Below, in pieces: positions 52,837 through 61,399 of a DNA stretch of 64,000 nt; position 1 is the stretch's first letter; each line of letters opens with the position of its first letter. The DNA lies in the NCBI GenBank assembly GCA_965215945.1, contig CBDCFC010000050.1, forward strand, positions 62,001 through 126,000, read 5' to 3'. A program made the translations under genes and the position numbers. The notes under the pieces were generated by a model that worked only from the letters and a program-made list of their open reading frames with translations, did no database searches and was not told the origin of the DNA. This stretch comes from JAHEKD01 sp965215945 (GTDB taxonomy: Bacteria > Pseudomonadota > Gammaproteobacteria > Arenicellales > JAHEKD01).

Positions 52837-54432
52837 TTATGCCGCCTGCTCCAGTTCAGTCAGTAGCTTGAACGGTAGCAAGGCTTCGATCTGCTCAACA
52901 CAAGTGGCTTTTGGTAGTTCAGTAAAAACAGTCTTTAAGTAGTTATAAGGTTCCAACCCGTTAGCCTTAGCCGTTTCAATCAATGAATAAAGATTAGCAC
53001 TGGACTTCGCCCCTGAAACCGTGTCGGAGAACAAATGATTTTTACGCCCAATCACAAATGGTCGAATTGCGTTCTCACATTGATTATTGTCGATATGTAA
53101 TCGACCATCAGTCGTATATACGGTTAACTTATCCCACTGTTTATCCATATAGTGCATAGCCTTGCCCAAGGCTGATTGCTTGACCACGATTGGCAGCTGC
53201 CGATCCAGCCATTTCCTTAGGTCTTTAAGAATCGGCACAGGCCGGGATTGGCGAAGTGCGAATCGCTGTTCAACAGTTAAGTCTTTGGACTTCTTCTCAA
53301 TTCGGTACAGCAGTTGAATCCGTTGCAAGGCTTGTTTGGCTAAAGACACTTTCTTCGTCTTGAGCTTGTCCTGAGCTTTGATCGCTTGATCAAACTTTCG
53401 CCTCACATGTGCCCAGCAGCCAAGTTGGGTAATGTCATTTCGTTGACAAACTTTGTTATACCCCTCGTAACCATCTGTTTGTAAATAACCGGAATAATCA
53501 CCGAGCAACTGTACGGGAATCTCTTGAGACCGGCTCGGCGCATAATCATATAGAATGATTCTTCGGCCCGGTGGCCCGCCACGCTGAATCCACATAAACG
53601 ATTGGCTTTGCGGCGTTTTCCCCGGTTCTTTTAATACCTGACACCGTGTTTCGTCCATTTGGACAATATCGTAGTCCAACATCGAATCACGCATCAGATT
53701 AATCAGCGGTTGGATCAATAACCCAGCCTTAATCATCCAATTTGCTAAGGTTGAACGGTTGAGTGGAATATCCAGCCGTTTAAATTCTTGTTCCTGCCGA
53801 TATAACGGCATACTGTTGATATATTTACCGACGACTACATGCGCGATTGTTCCCGGACTGGCGATACTGCCCGGAATCGGCTGGGGCGGTAGCTTAGCCG
53901 CCTTAATGGATTGTTTACAGTTGGGGCAGCTATAGGTCTTCTTGATGTGTTTGATGACCTTGACCGTCATCGGAATCAGTTCGATCTGCTCGCTGGACTT
54001 CTCACTCATCGCAATAAGCTGACTCTGACAGTGGCCGCAGGTGCATTCAGATTCATCCAATTCATGCACAACTTCGATTCTGGGAAAATGATCCGGCAGC
54101 TTCCTTCGACCGCCTTTGCCTTTACGACGAGCGTGCGCAGCAACCAATGTTTTGCTTTCGTCATCAGTATGCCCATTGGAATTGTCAGTATCATGATCGG
54201 ATAAGGCTTCGGCCTCATTGAATAATAGTGAGAGCTGATCAACATTAAACTTCTCACTTCGTGATCCGAAGTGTTGCTGTTTGGCTAAGGCAATTGCTTC
54301 AATTAGCTGGTTGATATAATCCGATTGGTGTTTGTTTTTAGCCTGTTCTGTGTCGAGTTTATCTTGCAATTGAATCACTAATTCCTTGAGTTGTTCAGGG
54401 TCATTGGGGAGTGATTTAATGCGTTGATTCAT
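52837..54432 (-). CDS. tnpC: IS66 transposase TnpC
   Basis: A 531-residue DDE transposase. It has an N-terminal leucine-zipper-like region (about 8-55), the AKQQHFGSRSEKF segment, a zinc-binding region (CTCGHCQSQ, CPNCKQSI) and the catalytic core with YDIVQMDETRCQV (first D), YLQTDGYEGYN and, near the end, LHIDNNQCENAIRPFVIGRK (catalytic E). The C-terminus LYSLIETAKANGLEPYNYLK is typical. It appears intact. Confidence 0.94.
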   Translation of the reverse strand: MNQRIKSLPNDPEQLKELVIQLQDKLDTEQAKNKHQSDYINQLIEAIALAKQQHFGSRSEKFNVDQLSLLFNEAEALSDHDTDNSNGHTDDESKTLVAAHARRKGKGGRRKLPDHFPRIEVVHELDESECTCGHCQSQLIAMSEKSSEQIELIPMTVKVIKHIKKTYSCPNCKQSIKAAKLPPQPIPGSIASPGTIAHVVVGKYINSMPLYRQEQEFKRLDIPLNRSTLANWMIKAGLLIQPLINLMRDSMLDYDIVQMDETRCQVLKEPGKTPQSQSFMWIQRGGPPGRRIILYDYAPSRSQEIPVQLLGDYSGYLQTDGYEGYNKVCQRNDITQLGCWAHVRRKFDQAIKAQDKLKTKKVSLAKQALQRIQLLYRIEKKSKDLTVEQRFALRQSRPVPILKDLRKWLDRQLPIVVKQSALGKAMHYMDKQWDKLTVYTTDGRLHIDNNQCENAIRPFVIGRKNHLFSDTVSGAKSSANLYSLIETAKANGLEPYNYLKTVFTELPKATCVEQIEALLPFKLLTELEQAA

Positions 54433-54467
54433 GGCTGTATTTTATCATGCTAACGGCTTTAAAACCT

Positions 54468-54824
54468 TTAAAGAACAGTGTGATGAGGTAAACTCGAATG
54501 ACCTTGTAATAACGTTAAATCATAGCCATCCAATAACCAGTTAATCTGCCTGGCATTCAGTTCAACCTGATCTATCGGCAGATTCACTGGCCAACGGAAT
54601 CGTGCCTTCTCAATGCGTTTCATCCACAAGATAAAACCATTGCCTTCCCAGCCGACCATCTTGATAATCGTTCTCGCGGAATTACAAAAGACAAACAATT
54701 TTGAGGAAAATGGATCTAGATTCATTTGGCCTTCGACAATCGCGACCAGTCCGTTTATTGACTTACGCATATCCACCGGATGGCGATATAAATAAATCGC
54801 CGAGTCCACTGATGGACGAATCAA
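54468..54824 (-). CDS. tnpB: IS66 accessory protein TnpB
   Basis: A 118-residue IS66 Orf2-type protein: IYLYRHPVDMRKSINGLVAI, LFVFCNSARTIIKMVGWEGN and GFILWMKRIEKARFRWP. The start TTG 54824 overlaps the tnpA stop (TTGA), indicating translational coupling. TnpB is needed for transposition in this family. It appears intact and is separated from tnpC by 35 bp. Confidence 0.92.
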   Translation of the reverse strand: MIRPSVDSAIYLYRHPVDMRKSINGLVAIVEGQMNLDPFSSKLFVFCNSARTIIKMVGWEGNGFILWMKRIEKARFRWPVNLPIDQVELNARQINWLLDGYDLTLLQGHSSLPHHTVL

Positions 54825-55198
54825 CGCTTTAATTCCGAACTGGTAATTACAGCTCGAATTATCTTGGTATCCAACTCACCGGCAAACTCAATCACAGTGC
54901 CATTGGTCAACTTGACCTTACAGCTTGGTTTTGATGAAACGGATTGAACAGGTGCGACCGGAACAAACGCTGATTGACTCGACTAAGCAGCAGGTCTGTA
55001 TAGCCCTAACTTAATTAGCTTCGACTTCCATTGATACAGCGTTTTTAAACGCAATCCGTGTGTGTTGGCGTAATCTGCAATAGTACCTTTGCTTTCATCT
55101 GCCGCTTTAACATGACTTAGCCATAATCCCTGTTTTGTCGTCATCGTCTTTGCTAGCATTCCAGTCTCCAATTTGAAAACCTTACTCTGGCAGATCAA
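54821..55198 (-). pseudogene. tnpA: IS66 TnpA, interrupted by an in-frame TAG
   Basis: The first part (to 54983) is a helix-turn-helix protein: TKQGLWLSHVKAADESKGTI, YANTHGLRLKTLYQWKSKLI, ending LYRPAA. The codon at 54985-54983 is TAG. Directly after it the same frame goes on with SSQSAFVPVAPVQSVSSKPS, KVKLTNGTVIEFAGELDTKI and IRAVITSSELKR to a TGA at 54821. This tail is the usual C-terminal half of IS66 TnpA. Reading through the amber codon gives about 125 residues, normal for the family; the likely start is one of the ATGs near 55159/55144. A point nonsense mutation is the simplest explanation. Confidence 0.85.
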
Positions 55199-55236
55199 AC
55201 GTTAACTGAAAATCCCATCCCTAATTTGGCGCTTAC

Positions 55237-55244
55237 GGATGATA
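55237..55244. repeat. IS66 target-site duplication, right copy
   Basis: GGATGATA, identical to 52418-52425; it marks the right boundary of the insertion sequence 30 bp before the vapC stop. Confidence 0.9.
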
Positions 55245-55274
55245 TTCAGAAAGTTCATGCTGATTTAAAAAACA

Positions 55275-55658
55275 TCATGGTTTAAATCTTTTTAAATCAA
55301 TATTTCTACTTATTTGACGGTAGTGTTTATAGTTTGCCGTAATTAATGACAAACCCTTTGAAACACCGGTTGCGGCGATTAGTGCATCTGCTAATTTTAC
55401 TGAATGGCTTAAATAATATTGCTCTACATAAAACATGGCCTTGCTGGAAATTTCATGATCAATATAAATGATTGAGGTCTGCCAATGTCTAAGTGTCTTT
55501 CTGAGAGCAAGCAATTCATTTTTATTATGCATCCCCTGCACTAGTTCCATATAAGTTACCACTGAAACATAAAAACCAGTATTTTGACTTATAAGTTTTC
55601 TGGCATTCTCATTTCCTCGCATGTGCCAGATGATGACATCCGTGTCAATCAGCATCAA
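55275..55658 (-). CDS. PIN-domain toxin (VapC-like)
   Basis: A 127-residue PIN-domain protein, a probable ribonuclease toxin. The acidic catalytic residues are visible: LIDTDVIIWHMRGNENA (D), TYMELVQGMHN (E) and HSVKLADALIAATGVS (D). The length is typical. The start overlaps the antitoxin stop by 14 bp. An IS66 element is inserted just downstream of its stop without disrupting it. Confidence 0.88.
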   Translation of the reverse strand: MMLIDTDVIIWHMRGNENARKLISQNTGFYVSVVTYMELVQGMHNKNELLALRKTLRHWQTSIIYIDHEISSKAMFYVEQYYLSHSVKLADALIAATGVSKGLSLITANYKHYRQISRNIDLKRFKP

Positions 55659-55887
55659 ATCGGCCTTTTCGCAGCTCCCTTAAATATTGGTTTACATTTA
55701 CCGACTCAGCATCATTGCTCCAAATTCCAAACAACTCATCCTCATAGATTTCTTCGGAGTCAATAGGTACCAGTTTTGCTGTGGCTTTACCACGATAAGT
55801 AATAATTACCTCTTCACCTCTGGTAACAGTTTCCAGTAGCTCTTTGGTATGAAATCTTAAGTCTTTAGCTGTCGTTTGCATTAACAT
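55645..55887 (-). CDS. Phd/YefM-type antitoxin
   Basis: An 80-residue protein. The N-terminal Phd/YefM fold is seen in AKDLRFHTKELLETVTRGEEVIITYRGKATAKLVPID, given here in two parts: AKDLRFHTKELLETVTRG and EVIITYRGKATAKLVPI. The acidic C-terminal tail would bind the toxin. It should bind its own promoter DNA and neutralise the PIN toxin encoded downstream. Confidence 0.86.
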   Translation of the reverse strand: MLMQTTAKDLRFHTKELLETVTRGEEVIITYRGKATAKLVPIDSEEIYEDELFGIWSNDAESVNVNQYLRELRKGRFDAD

Positions 55888-56108
55888 TATTATAGCAGAG
55901 TTTATATTTCAAAGTATAAACATTTAAATTTCTAGCATGAATGGAACTAACAATTGCAACGCCCCTAACTTTTGCAAATCGGAATCTTATAAACTCATTT
56001 TTAGAAATGATAAATTTAAAGCACTTCATCAAGTTTTTGATCTAAAGTATTAAATATAAAGGTAGAAAACTTTTAGTCAAATCACTAAACTATGTCGTTT
56101 GAAATAGA

Positions 56109-57254
56109 TCAAATACAATCAATAAACAACTGTTTTACATTTTCTGTGGTTAACTCAATTGGATTACCACCACAACTGGGGTCTTCCAATGCCATTTCAG
56201 TGAGTTCATCAATGCGATCAGTACCAACGTCTAACTCGGCCAATTTATCTGGCACTGCTAATTCTTTTCTGAGTTCAAGCACATAGTCATAAAAGCCATC
56301 AAAACCACCCTCTATATCTAAATAAGCGGCGGCTGCAGCAATTCGCTTTTCGATTTCTGGGCGATTGAGTCTCAATACTGGCGGGATGACAACCGCATTG
56401 GTCATACCATGATGGGTGTTATATATAGCACCAACAGGATGCGACAGAGCGTGTACCGCGCCCAAGCCTTTTTGAAACGCCGTAGCGCCCATGGCTGCTG
56501 CTGACATCATATTCGCACGTGCTCCAATATCAGTTCCGTCATGATAGGCTTTTGGTAAATTCTCCTTGACCAAACGCATCCCTTCTAAGGCAATGCCCTG
56601 ACTCATGGGATGATAATGTGGTGAACAATAGGCTTCCAGACAATGTGCAAACGCATCCATGCCGGTTCCAGTTGTAATCACTTTCGGCATACCTCTAGTC
56701 AATTCAGGATCACAAATAACAACTGTTGGTAATACTTTGGGATGAAAGATAATTTTCTTAACATGAGTCTGACTATTGGTAATAACACTGGCTCGCCCCA
56801 CTTCTGAGCCCGTTCCTGCTGTCGTCGGCACAGCCACAATCGGCGCAATCGAATCGGCATCTGCTCTAGTCCACCAATCACCGATATCTTCAAAGTCCCA
56901 TACCGGGCGGGTTTGACCCGCCATAAATGCGACCATTTTTCCTAAATCAAGACCCGACCCGCCTCCGAAAGCAATCACGCCATCATGGTCTCCTTGTTTA
57001 AAAACCTCAATGCCTGCTTGCATGTTAATCTCATTGGGATTGGGATCGACTTCGGCAAATATGGCTCGTCCTAAACCGGCTGATTCAAGTAAATCCAATG
57101 CCGATTGAGTAATCGGTAAACCGGCTAGTCCCTTATCGGTAACTAATAAAGGCCTTTCTATTCCTGCTTGAGTACAAGCATTTGCTATTTCTTTTATCCG
57201 TCCTGCACCAAATTTAATAGCCGTTGGATATGACCAGTTAGCCTGATAACTCAT
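56109..57254 (-). CDS. iron-containing alcohol dehydrogenase
   Basis: A 381-residue group III alcohol dehydrogenase. The NAD-binding motif is FGGGSGLDLGKM, followed by PTTAGTGSEVGRASVI. Metal ligands are visible in GTGMDAFAHCLEAY (Asp, His) and GAVHALSHPVGAIYNTHHG (two His). It oxidises an alcohol or reduces an aldehyde with NAD(P). It lies 97 bp downstream of the glutamine-synthetase-like gene on the same strand, after the TRAP transporter genes, suggesting a common catabolic task. Confidence 0.9.
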   Translation of the reverse strand: MSYQANWSYPTAIKFGAGRIKEIANACTQAGIERPLLVTDKGLAGLPITQSALDLLESAGLGRAIFAEVDPNPNEINMQAGIEVFKQGDHDGVIAFGGGSGLDLGKMVAFMAGQTRPVWDFEDIGDWWTRADADSIAPIVAVPTTAGTGSEVGRASVITNSQTHVKKIIFHPKVLPTVVICDPELTRGMPKVITTGTGMDAFAHCLEAYCSPHYHPMSQGIALEGMRLVKENLPKAYHDGTDIGARANMMSAAAMGATAFQKGLGAVHALSHPVGAIYNTHHGMTNAVVIPPVLRLNRPEIEKRIAAAAAYLDIEGGFDGFYDYVLELRKELAVPDKLAELDVGTDRIDELTEMALEDPSCGGNPIELTTENVKQLFIDCI

Positions 57255-57351
57255 CTTTTATTTCTCCTTAAAATACCTTTGTCAACAAATGTGACCCTCG
57301 GTAGATCTGCTAATCAATAATCGACAATAGATCGCAACCATGCAGTCATAT

Positions 57352-58719
57352 CTAGGCCCTTTCGAAGCCACGTGCAACTTCATAGTCCGTTACTTTTTGA
57401 TCAAAATCCTCTTGCTCCCATTCGGCCGCCCGAACGTAGTGAACAATCACTTCATCGCTCATGGCAGCCCGTAACATCTTGGAAGATTTTAATGCTTTGG
57501 TCGCGTCGCGCAGTGTTTCTGGAATCGTGCGTACACGTTTGGCTTGGTAGGCATCTCCCTTAAATTCCGCCTCGAGTTCCATTTTATTTTCGATTCCTGA
57601 AATGCCGGCCGCTATCAAAGCGGCCATTGCCAGATGAGGATTTAAATCAGAGCCACCGACACGGCATTCAACTCGAATTGATTTAGTGTCCTCGCCACAT
57701 AAGCGATAACCGGCTGTACGATTATCTTTGGACCAGATCGCTTTGGTTGGCGCGAATGTACCCGCCGCAAAACGTTTGTACGAATTAACGTATGGGGCCA
57801 GAAAATAGGTTATTTCAGAGGCATGAGTTAGTAATCCAGCCATGTACTGCTGCATGACTTTAGACATGCCATACTGTCCTTTCTTATCATAAAACGCAGG
57901 TTGACCACGTAAAGTCCAAAGCGATTGATGCACGTGACTCGATGAACCCGCAGCATCATGACTCCATTTAGCCAGAAATGTCAGTGCCCGGCCTTTTTGC
58001 CAGGCAATTTCTTTACATGCATTTTTGGTAATGGCATGATTGTCTGCCATTTCCAGTGCCTCGGCATAACGCACGTTAATCTCTTCCTGACCTGGATCGG
58101 CTTCACCCTTTGAGTTTTCAACCGGAATTCCCGCTCCCTGCAAGCCGTTGCGAATCGCCCGCATGATATCTTCTTCCTTGGTGGTCTGGAAAATATGATA
58201 GTCCTCATTGTAAGGACTAATTGGCGTCATGCACCGATAGCCAAGGTCATGCATTTCCTCGAATGACTGCCTGAACAAGAAAAATTCCAGCTCGGTCGCG
58301 ATCATGGCTTTGTAGCCCATTTTTTTGAGCCTAGTGATTTGATGTTTGAGCACAGCCCTTGGTGAATGCGGTACATCAGCATGGGTATGATGATCGAGTA
58401 CGTCACACAAGACTAAAGCCGTACCTTCTAACCAGGGAATCAAACGTAAGGTGCTCATATCCGGTTTCATGGTGTAATCACCATAACCGGCCGCCCAGCT
58501 TGTGGCCTTATACCCTTCAACCGTAAACATTTCCATGTCTGTCGCTTGTAGATAGTTACAACTATGGGTTTCTTTCCAAGCGCTATCGACAAAAAACTCA
58601 GCGTGAAATCGTTTACCCATTAAGCGCCCCTGCATATCGACCTGGCAGGCCAATACTGTATCAATTTGTCCTGTCCTAACCAGCTTTTTGAGCTGGTCTA
58701 AGGAAAGATTTGATGGCAT
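57352..58719 (-). CDS. glutamine synthetase family ligase (gamma-glutamyl-amine type)
   Basis: A 455-residue GS-fold protein. Catalytic segments are ATELEFFLF (metal-binding Glu pair), DPGQEEINVRYAEALE, GSSSHVHQSLW (His), AAGTFAPTKAIWSKDNRTAGYR and VECRVGGSDLNPHLA. It lacks the regulatory adenylylation loop of GlnA, and the sequence around ECRVGGSDLNPH is like the PuuA/GlnA4 group, which ligates glutamate to amines such as putrescine or ethanolamine rather than ammonia. Substrate is inferred. It sits between the TRAP transporter and the alcohol dehydrogenase. Confidence 0.84.
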   Translation of the reverse strand: MPSNLSLDQLKKLVRTGQIDTVLACQVDMQGRLMGKRFHAEFFVDSAWKETHSCNYLQATDMEMFTVEGYKATSWAAGYGDYTMKPDMSTLRLIPWLEGTALVLCDVLDHHTHADVPHSPRAVLKHQITRLKKMGYKAMIATELEFFLFRQSFEEMHDLGYRCMTPISPYNEDYHIFQTTKEEDIMRAIRNGLQGAGIPVENSKGEADPGQEEINVRYAEALEMADNHAITKNACKEIAWQKGRALTFLAKWSHDAAGSSSHVHQSLWTLRGQPAFYDKKGQYGMSKVMQQYMAGLLTHASEITYFLAPYVNSYKRFAAGTFAPTKAIWSKDNRTAGYRLCGEDTKSIRVECRVGGSDLNPHLAMAALIAAGISGIENKMELEAEFKGDAYQAKRVRTIPETLRDATKALKSSKMLRAAMSDEVIVHYVRAAEWEQEDFDQKVTDYEVARGFERA

Positions 58720-58762
58720 ATATGTATCCCTAAAAATGTTTAATTAAATGATTACAAACGTC

Positions 58763-58783
58763 ATGCCGGATTAAATCCGGCAT
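58763..58783. repeat. palindromic hairpin upstream of the GS-like gene
   Basis: A perfect inverted repeat ATGCCGGAT/ATCCGGCAT with loop TAA, preceded by GTC. It lies in the 283-bp gap between dctP and the GS-like gene, whose rest contains CGTTGGATTGCGG...GCAATGACG, also dispersed repeat. It could attenuate read-through in the operon. Confidence 0.6.
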
Positions 58784-59002
58784 CCATTGGCATTTCTATC
58801 ATCAACTCTTTCAGTCAATACCATCTTGGTAAAGATAAAAGTTTAAGCCGTTAACAAGTTGAAGTTGAATCCATAACCTCACACACCTATCATAGTGTGC
58901 GTTTAAATGAGGCCATTGGATTATGATCTACTCGTTTTCAAATCAAAGCCGTTGGATTGCGGATCAAGTTCGCAATGACGATGTTACTACCTGACTCATT
59001 TA

Positions 59003-60049
59003 TCAACCATACCGATAAGGTCGACCGGCTTTATCCATGGCTGCGTTGTAATCTTTCAGGATTTGTACAACTTGAGCCTTGACTTCACTTTCAGCTGCAA
59101 TTTCATCCCAGAATTTACGTGCTTCTGCTTCAACAGTCGCCCACTCTTCATCCGGGATTGAGGTCAGCTGCATTTTAGTGCCTTCCGTTCTGAGTTTGGC
59201 TTCACCACCCCAATACCAGTGCTGACGATAGTAATGCGATGAATCCATACAAAGCTTGAAAAGTTCCTGCAAATTCTCAGGTAGTTCATTCCATTTTTCT
59301 TCATTGGCAAAATAACTGCCGCACCAGGCTCCGGAAATATTATTGGTTAAAAAATAATCGGTGACATCGGCCCAACCTACCGTGTAATCCTCGGTTATTC
59401 CAGACCAGGCGATACCGTCCAATTCGCCGGTTTGCACAGCGACTTCAATGTCTTCCCAGGGCAATGTAACCGGAACCACACCAAAACGGGTTAAGAAACG
59501 TCCTGCAGTAGGAAAAGTAAAAACGCGTTTACCTTCAAGATCAGCTAGACTATTAATTGGTTCTTTAGTGGCAAAATGGCACGGGTCCCAGGCACCGGCT
59601 GATAACCATTTAACACCCTCAACCTTGCCATATTCAGATTCCCAAATTTCTGCCAGGCCCCATTGATTAAATAATACTGGAACATCCAAACTATAACGGG
59701 TTGCGAATGGGAAATAACCACCAAACACCGAAACTTCAGTTGGCGATGCTATCGAATCGTCATCCGATTGCACGGCATCAATGGTGCCCTGCTGCATGGC
59801 ACGAAATAATTCACTGGTGGGCACCAATTGATCGGCAAAATAAAGTTCAATTTCCATTTCACCGTTGGCCACTTTATTAAACGCATCAATTGAGGGTTTG
59901 ATCACATGCTCAGCCAATGCCGGGCCGGCATAAGTTTGCAAACGCCATTTTATTGTTGATTGCGTGTGTACGGCAGGTGCTGCAAGTACAGATGCACCAG
60001 CTGCGCTGGCAAGTCCGGTTTTCTTTAAAAATTCACGTCTATTCGTCAT
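59003..60049 (-). CDS. dctP: TRAP transporter substrate-binding protein DctP, Tat-type signal
   Basis: A 348-residue periplasmic binding protein. The N-terminus TNRREFLKKTGLASAAG has a twin-arginine motif, so export is probably through Tat, followed by cleavage near VHTQS. The body is DctP-like (about 35-330), with ELYFADQLVPTSELFRAMQQG, the conserved FTFPTAGRFLTRFGV region and ELDGIAWSG. The type is close to the TakP-like group that binds 2-oxo acids or other small carboxylates. Ligand unknown. It is the third gene of dctQ-dctM-dctP. Confidence 0.87.
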   Translation of the reverse strand: MTNRREFLKKTGLASAAGASVLAAPAVHTQSTIKWRLQTYAGPALAEHVIKPSIDAFNKVANGEMEIELYFADQLVPTSELFRAMQQGTIDAVQSDDDSIASPTEVSVFGGYFPFATRYSLDVPVLFNQWGLAEIWESEYGKVEGVKWLSAGAWDPCHFATKEPINSLADLEGKRVFTFPTAGRFLTRFGVVPVTLPWEDIEVAVQTGELDGIAWSGITEDYTVGWADVTDYFLTNNISGAWCGSYFANEEKWNELPENLQELFKLCMDSSHYYRQHWYWGGEAKLRTEGTKMQLTSIPDEEWATVEAEARKFWDEIAAESEVKAQVVQILKDYNAAMDKAGRPYRYG

Positions 60050-60076
60050 TTCGGTTCTCCTGTATGTGTTTTACAA

Positions 60077-61399
60077 TTATTTGCCGTAATGCCAGTGTGG
60101 TAGCCACAATGCTATTTGTGGAAATACCATCACTAAAACAAGTGCTAATAGCATTACGCCGACAAAAGGAATAATTGACCGATAAATATCGATCAAAGAT
60201 ACTTCTGGTGGCGCCATCGCTCGCATCAAAAATAAATTATAGCCAAACGGTGGCGTCATGTAAGCAATCTGGCAGGTAATAGTATAAAGCACCCCATACC
60301 AGATTAAATCAAAACCAAGTACCTTTACCAATGGCACGTATAATGGCGCCACAATGACTAACATCGCGGTGTCATCAAGAAAAGTGCCCATTAATAAAAA
60401 AGATAGTTGCATTAAAATCAGAACTTCCCAGGGCCCCAACCCCAGTTGCTCCAAGAAAAAACCTTCGATTGCGCGCACTGCTCCAAGCCCGTCAAATACT
60501 GCGCCAAAACATAGTGCAGCCAAAATAATCCACATGAACATGCAGGTGATACCCAGTGTTTTACGAATGGTTTCTTCCATTACTTTTGCAGTCAGCCGAC
60601 GCTTGAAAATTGCTGCCAGCGTTGCGGCTGTAGCGCCAACCGCTGAACTTTCGACCAGACTGGTGTAACCCATTAAAAATAATCCAGTCATGGAGAAAAA
60701 AATCAATAACGGAATAATCCCGGCTTGTAGCAGTTTAAGTTTTTCAACTAATGGTATTTGTCGGTCTTGTGCCGGTAGTACTGGTCCCAGATGCGGTTGC
60801 AGTCGACAACGAATCACAATATAAATAATAAATAACGCCGCCATCATTAAACCTGGAACTGCACCGGCCAACCATAATTGTCCGACCGGCTGACGTGCAA
60901 TCATGCCGTATAAAACCAGCACCACGCTTGGCGGAACAAGAATACCAAGGGAGCTACCTGCCTGAATTACGCCAGTGACCATTATCTTGTCGTAGCTGCG
61001 TTTTAATAATTCCGGCAAGGCAATCGTTGCGCCAATTGCCATACCGGCAACACTCAAGCCGTTCATGGCAGAGATCATTACCATCAACAAAATCGTACCT
61101 ACTGCCAACCCTCCTCTAAGACCACCACACCAGACATGAAACATTTCATATAAATCATCAGCAATACCGCTTTCCGACAGCAAAAACCCCATGTAGATAA
61201 ACAGCGGTAACGTTAATAGTGGATACCATTTCATTAACTTCATGGCTGCGGAAAAAGCGATTTCAGCTCCACCATCGCCCCAGAGTAACAGGGCTGAAAT
61301 TGAAGCCACTGCACCAATTGCCGCGAAAACGCGTTGGCCTGTTATGAGCATGAGCATCATTGATGAGAACATCATCAATGCAATCATTTCATAACCCAT
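60077..61399 (-). CDS. dctM: TRAP transporter large permease DctM
   Basis: A 440-residue protein with about twelve helices, of the standard DctM length. Typical stretches are ITGQRVFAAIGAVAS, LSVAGMAIGATIALPELLKR, GSSLGILVPPSVVLVLYGMIA and LDDTAMLVIVAPLYVPLV. It drives sodium-coupled uptake with DctQ. The start shares one base with the dctQ stop. Confidence 0.92.
   Translation of the reverse strand: MGYEMIALMMFSSMMLMLITGQRVFAAIGAVASISALLLWGDGGAEIAFSAAMKLMKWYPLLTLPLFIYMGFLLSESGIADDLYEMFHVWCGGLRGGLAVGTILLMVMISAMNGLSVAGMAIGATIALPELLKRSYDKIMVTGVIQAGSSLGILVPPSVVLVLYGMIARQPVGQLWLAGAVPGLMMAALFIIYIVIRCRLQPHLGPVLPAQDRQIPLVEKLKLLQAGIIPLLIFFSMTGLFLMGYTSLVESSAVGATAATLAAIFKRRLTAKVMEETIRKTLGITCMFMWIILAALCFGAVFDGLGAVRAIEGFFLEQLGLGPWEVLILMQLSFLLMGTFLDDTAMLVIVAPLYVPLVKVLGFDLIWYGVLYTITCQIAYMTPPFGYNLFLMRAMAPPEVSLIDIYRSIIPFVGVMLLALVLVMVFPQIALWLPHWHYGK

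Larger units (their letters stand above)
52426..55236 (-). mobile_element. IS66-family insertion sequence, complete
   Basis: A 2811-bp element. Its ends both read inward GTAAGCG and stay partly matched after that (left GTAAGCGTTGGATTAAAGG, right GTAAGCGCCAAATTAGGGA). The flanking 8-bp GGATGATA duplication is perfect, as expected for IS66. Transcription is right to left: tnpA (interrupted by TAG), tnpB, tnpC and a small membrane-protein passenger. The perfect duplication implies a fairly recent insertion without later rearrangement of the ends. Confidence 0.93.

Noticed and set aside
52372..55285. A gene apparently split by the IS66 insertion (joining across the duplicated GGATGATA gives a 32-codon frame ending DIQKVHADLKNIMV)
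   Set aside because: Half of the joined frame is repeat-element sequence, so it is probably coincidence.
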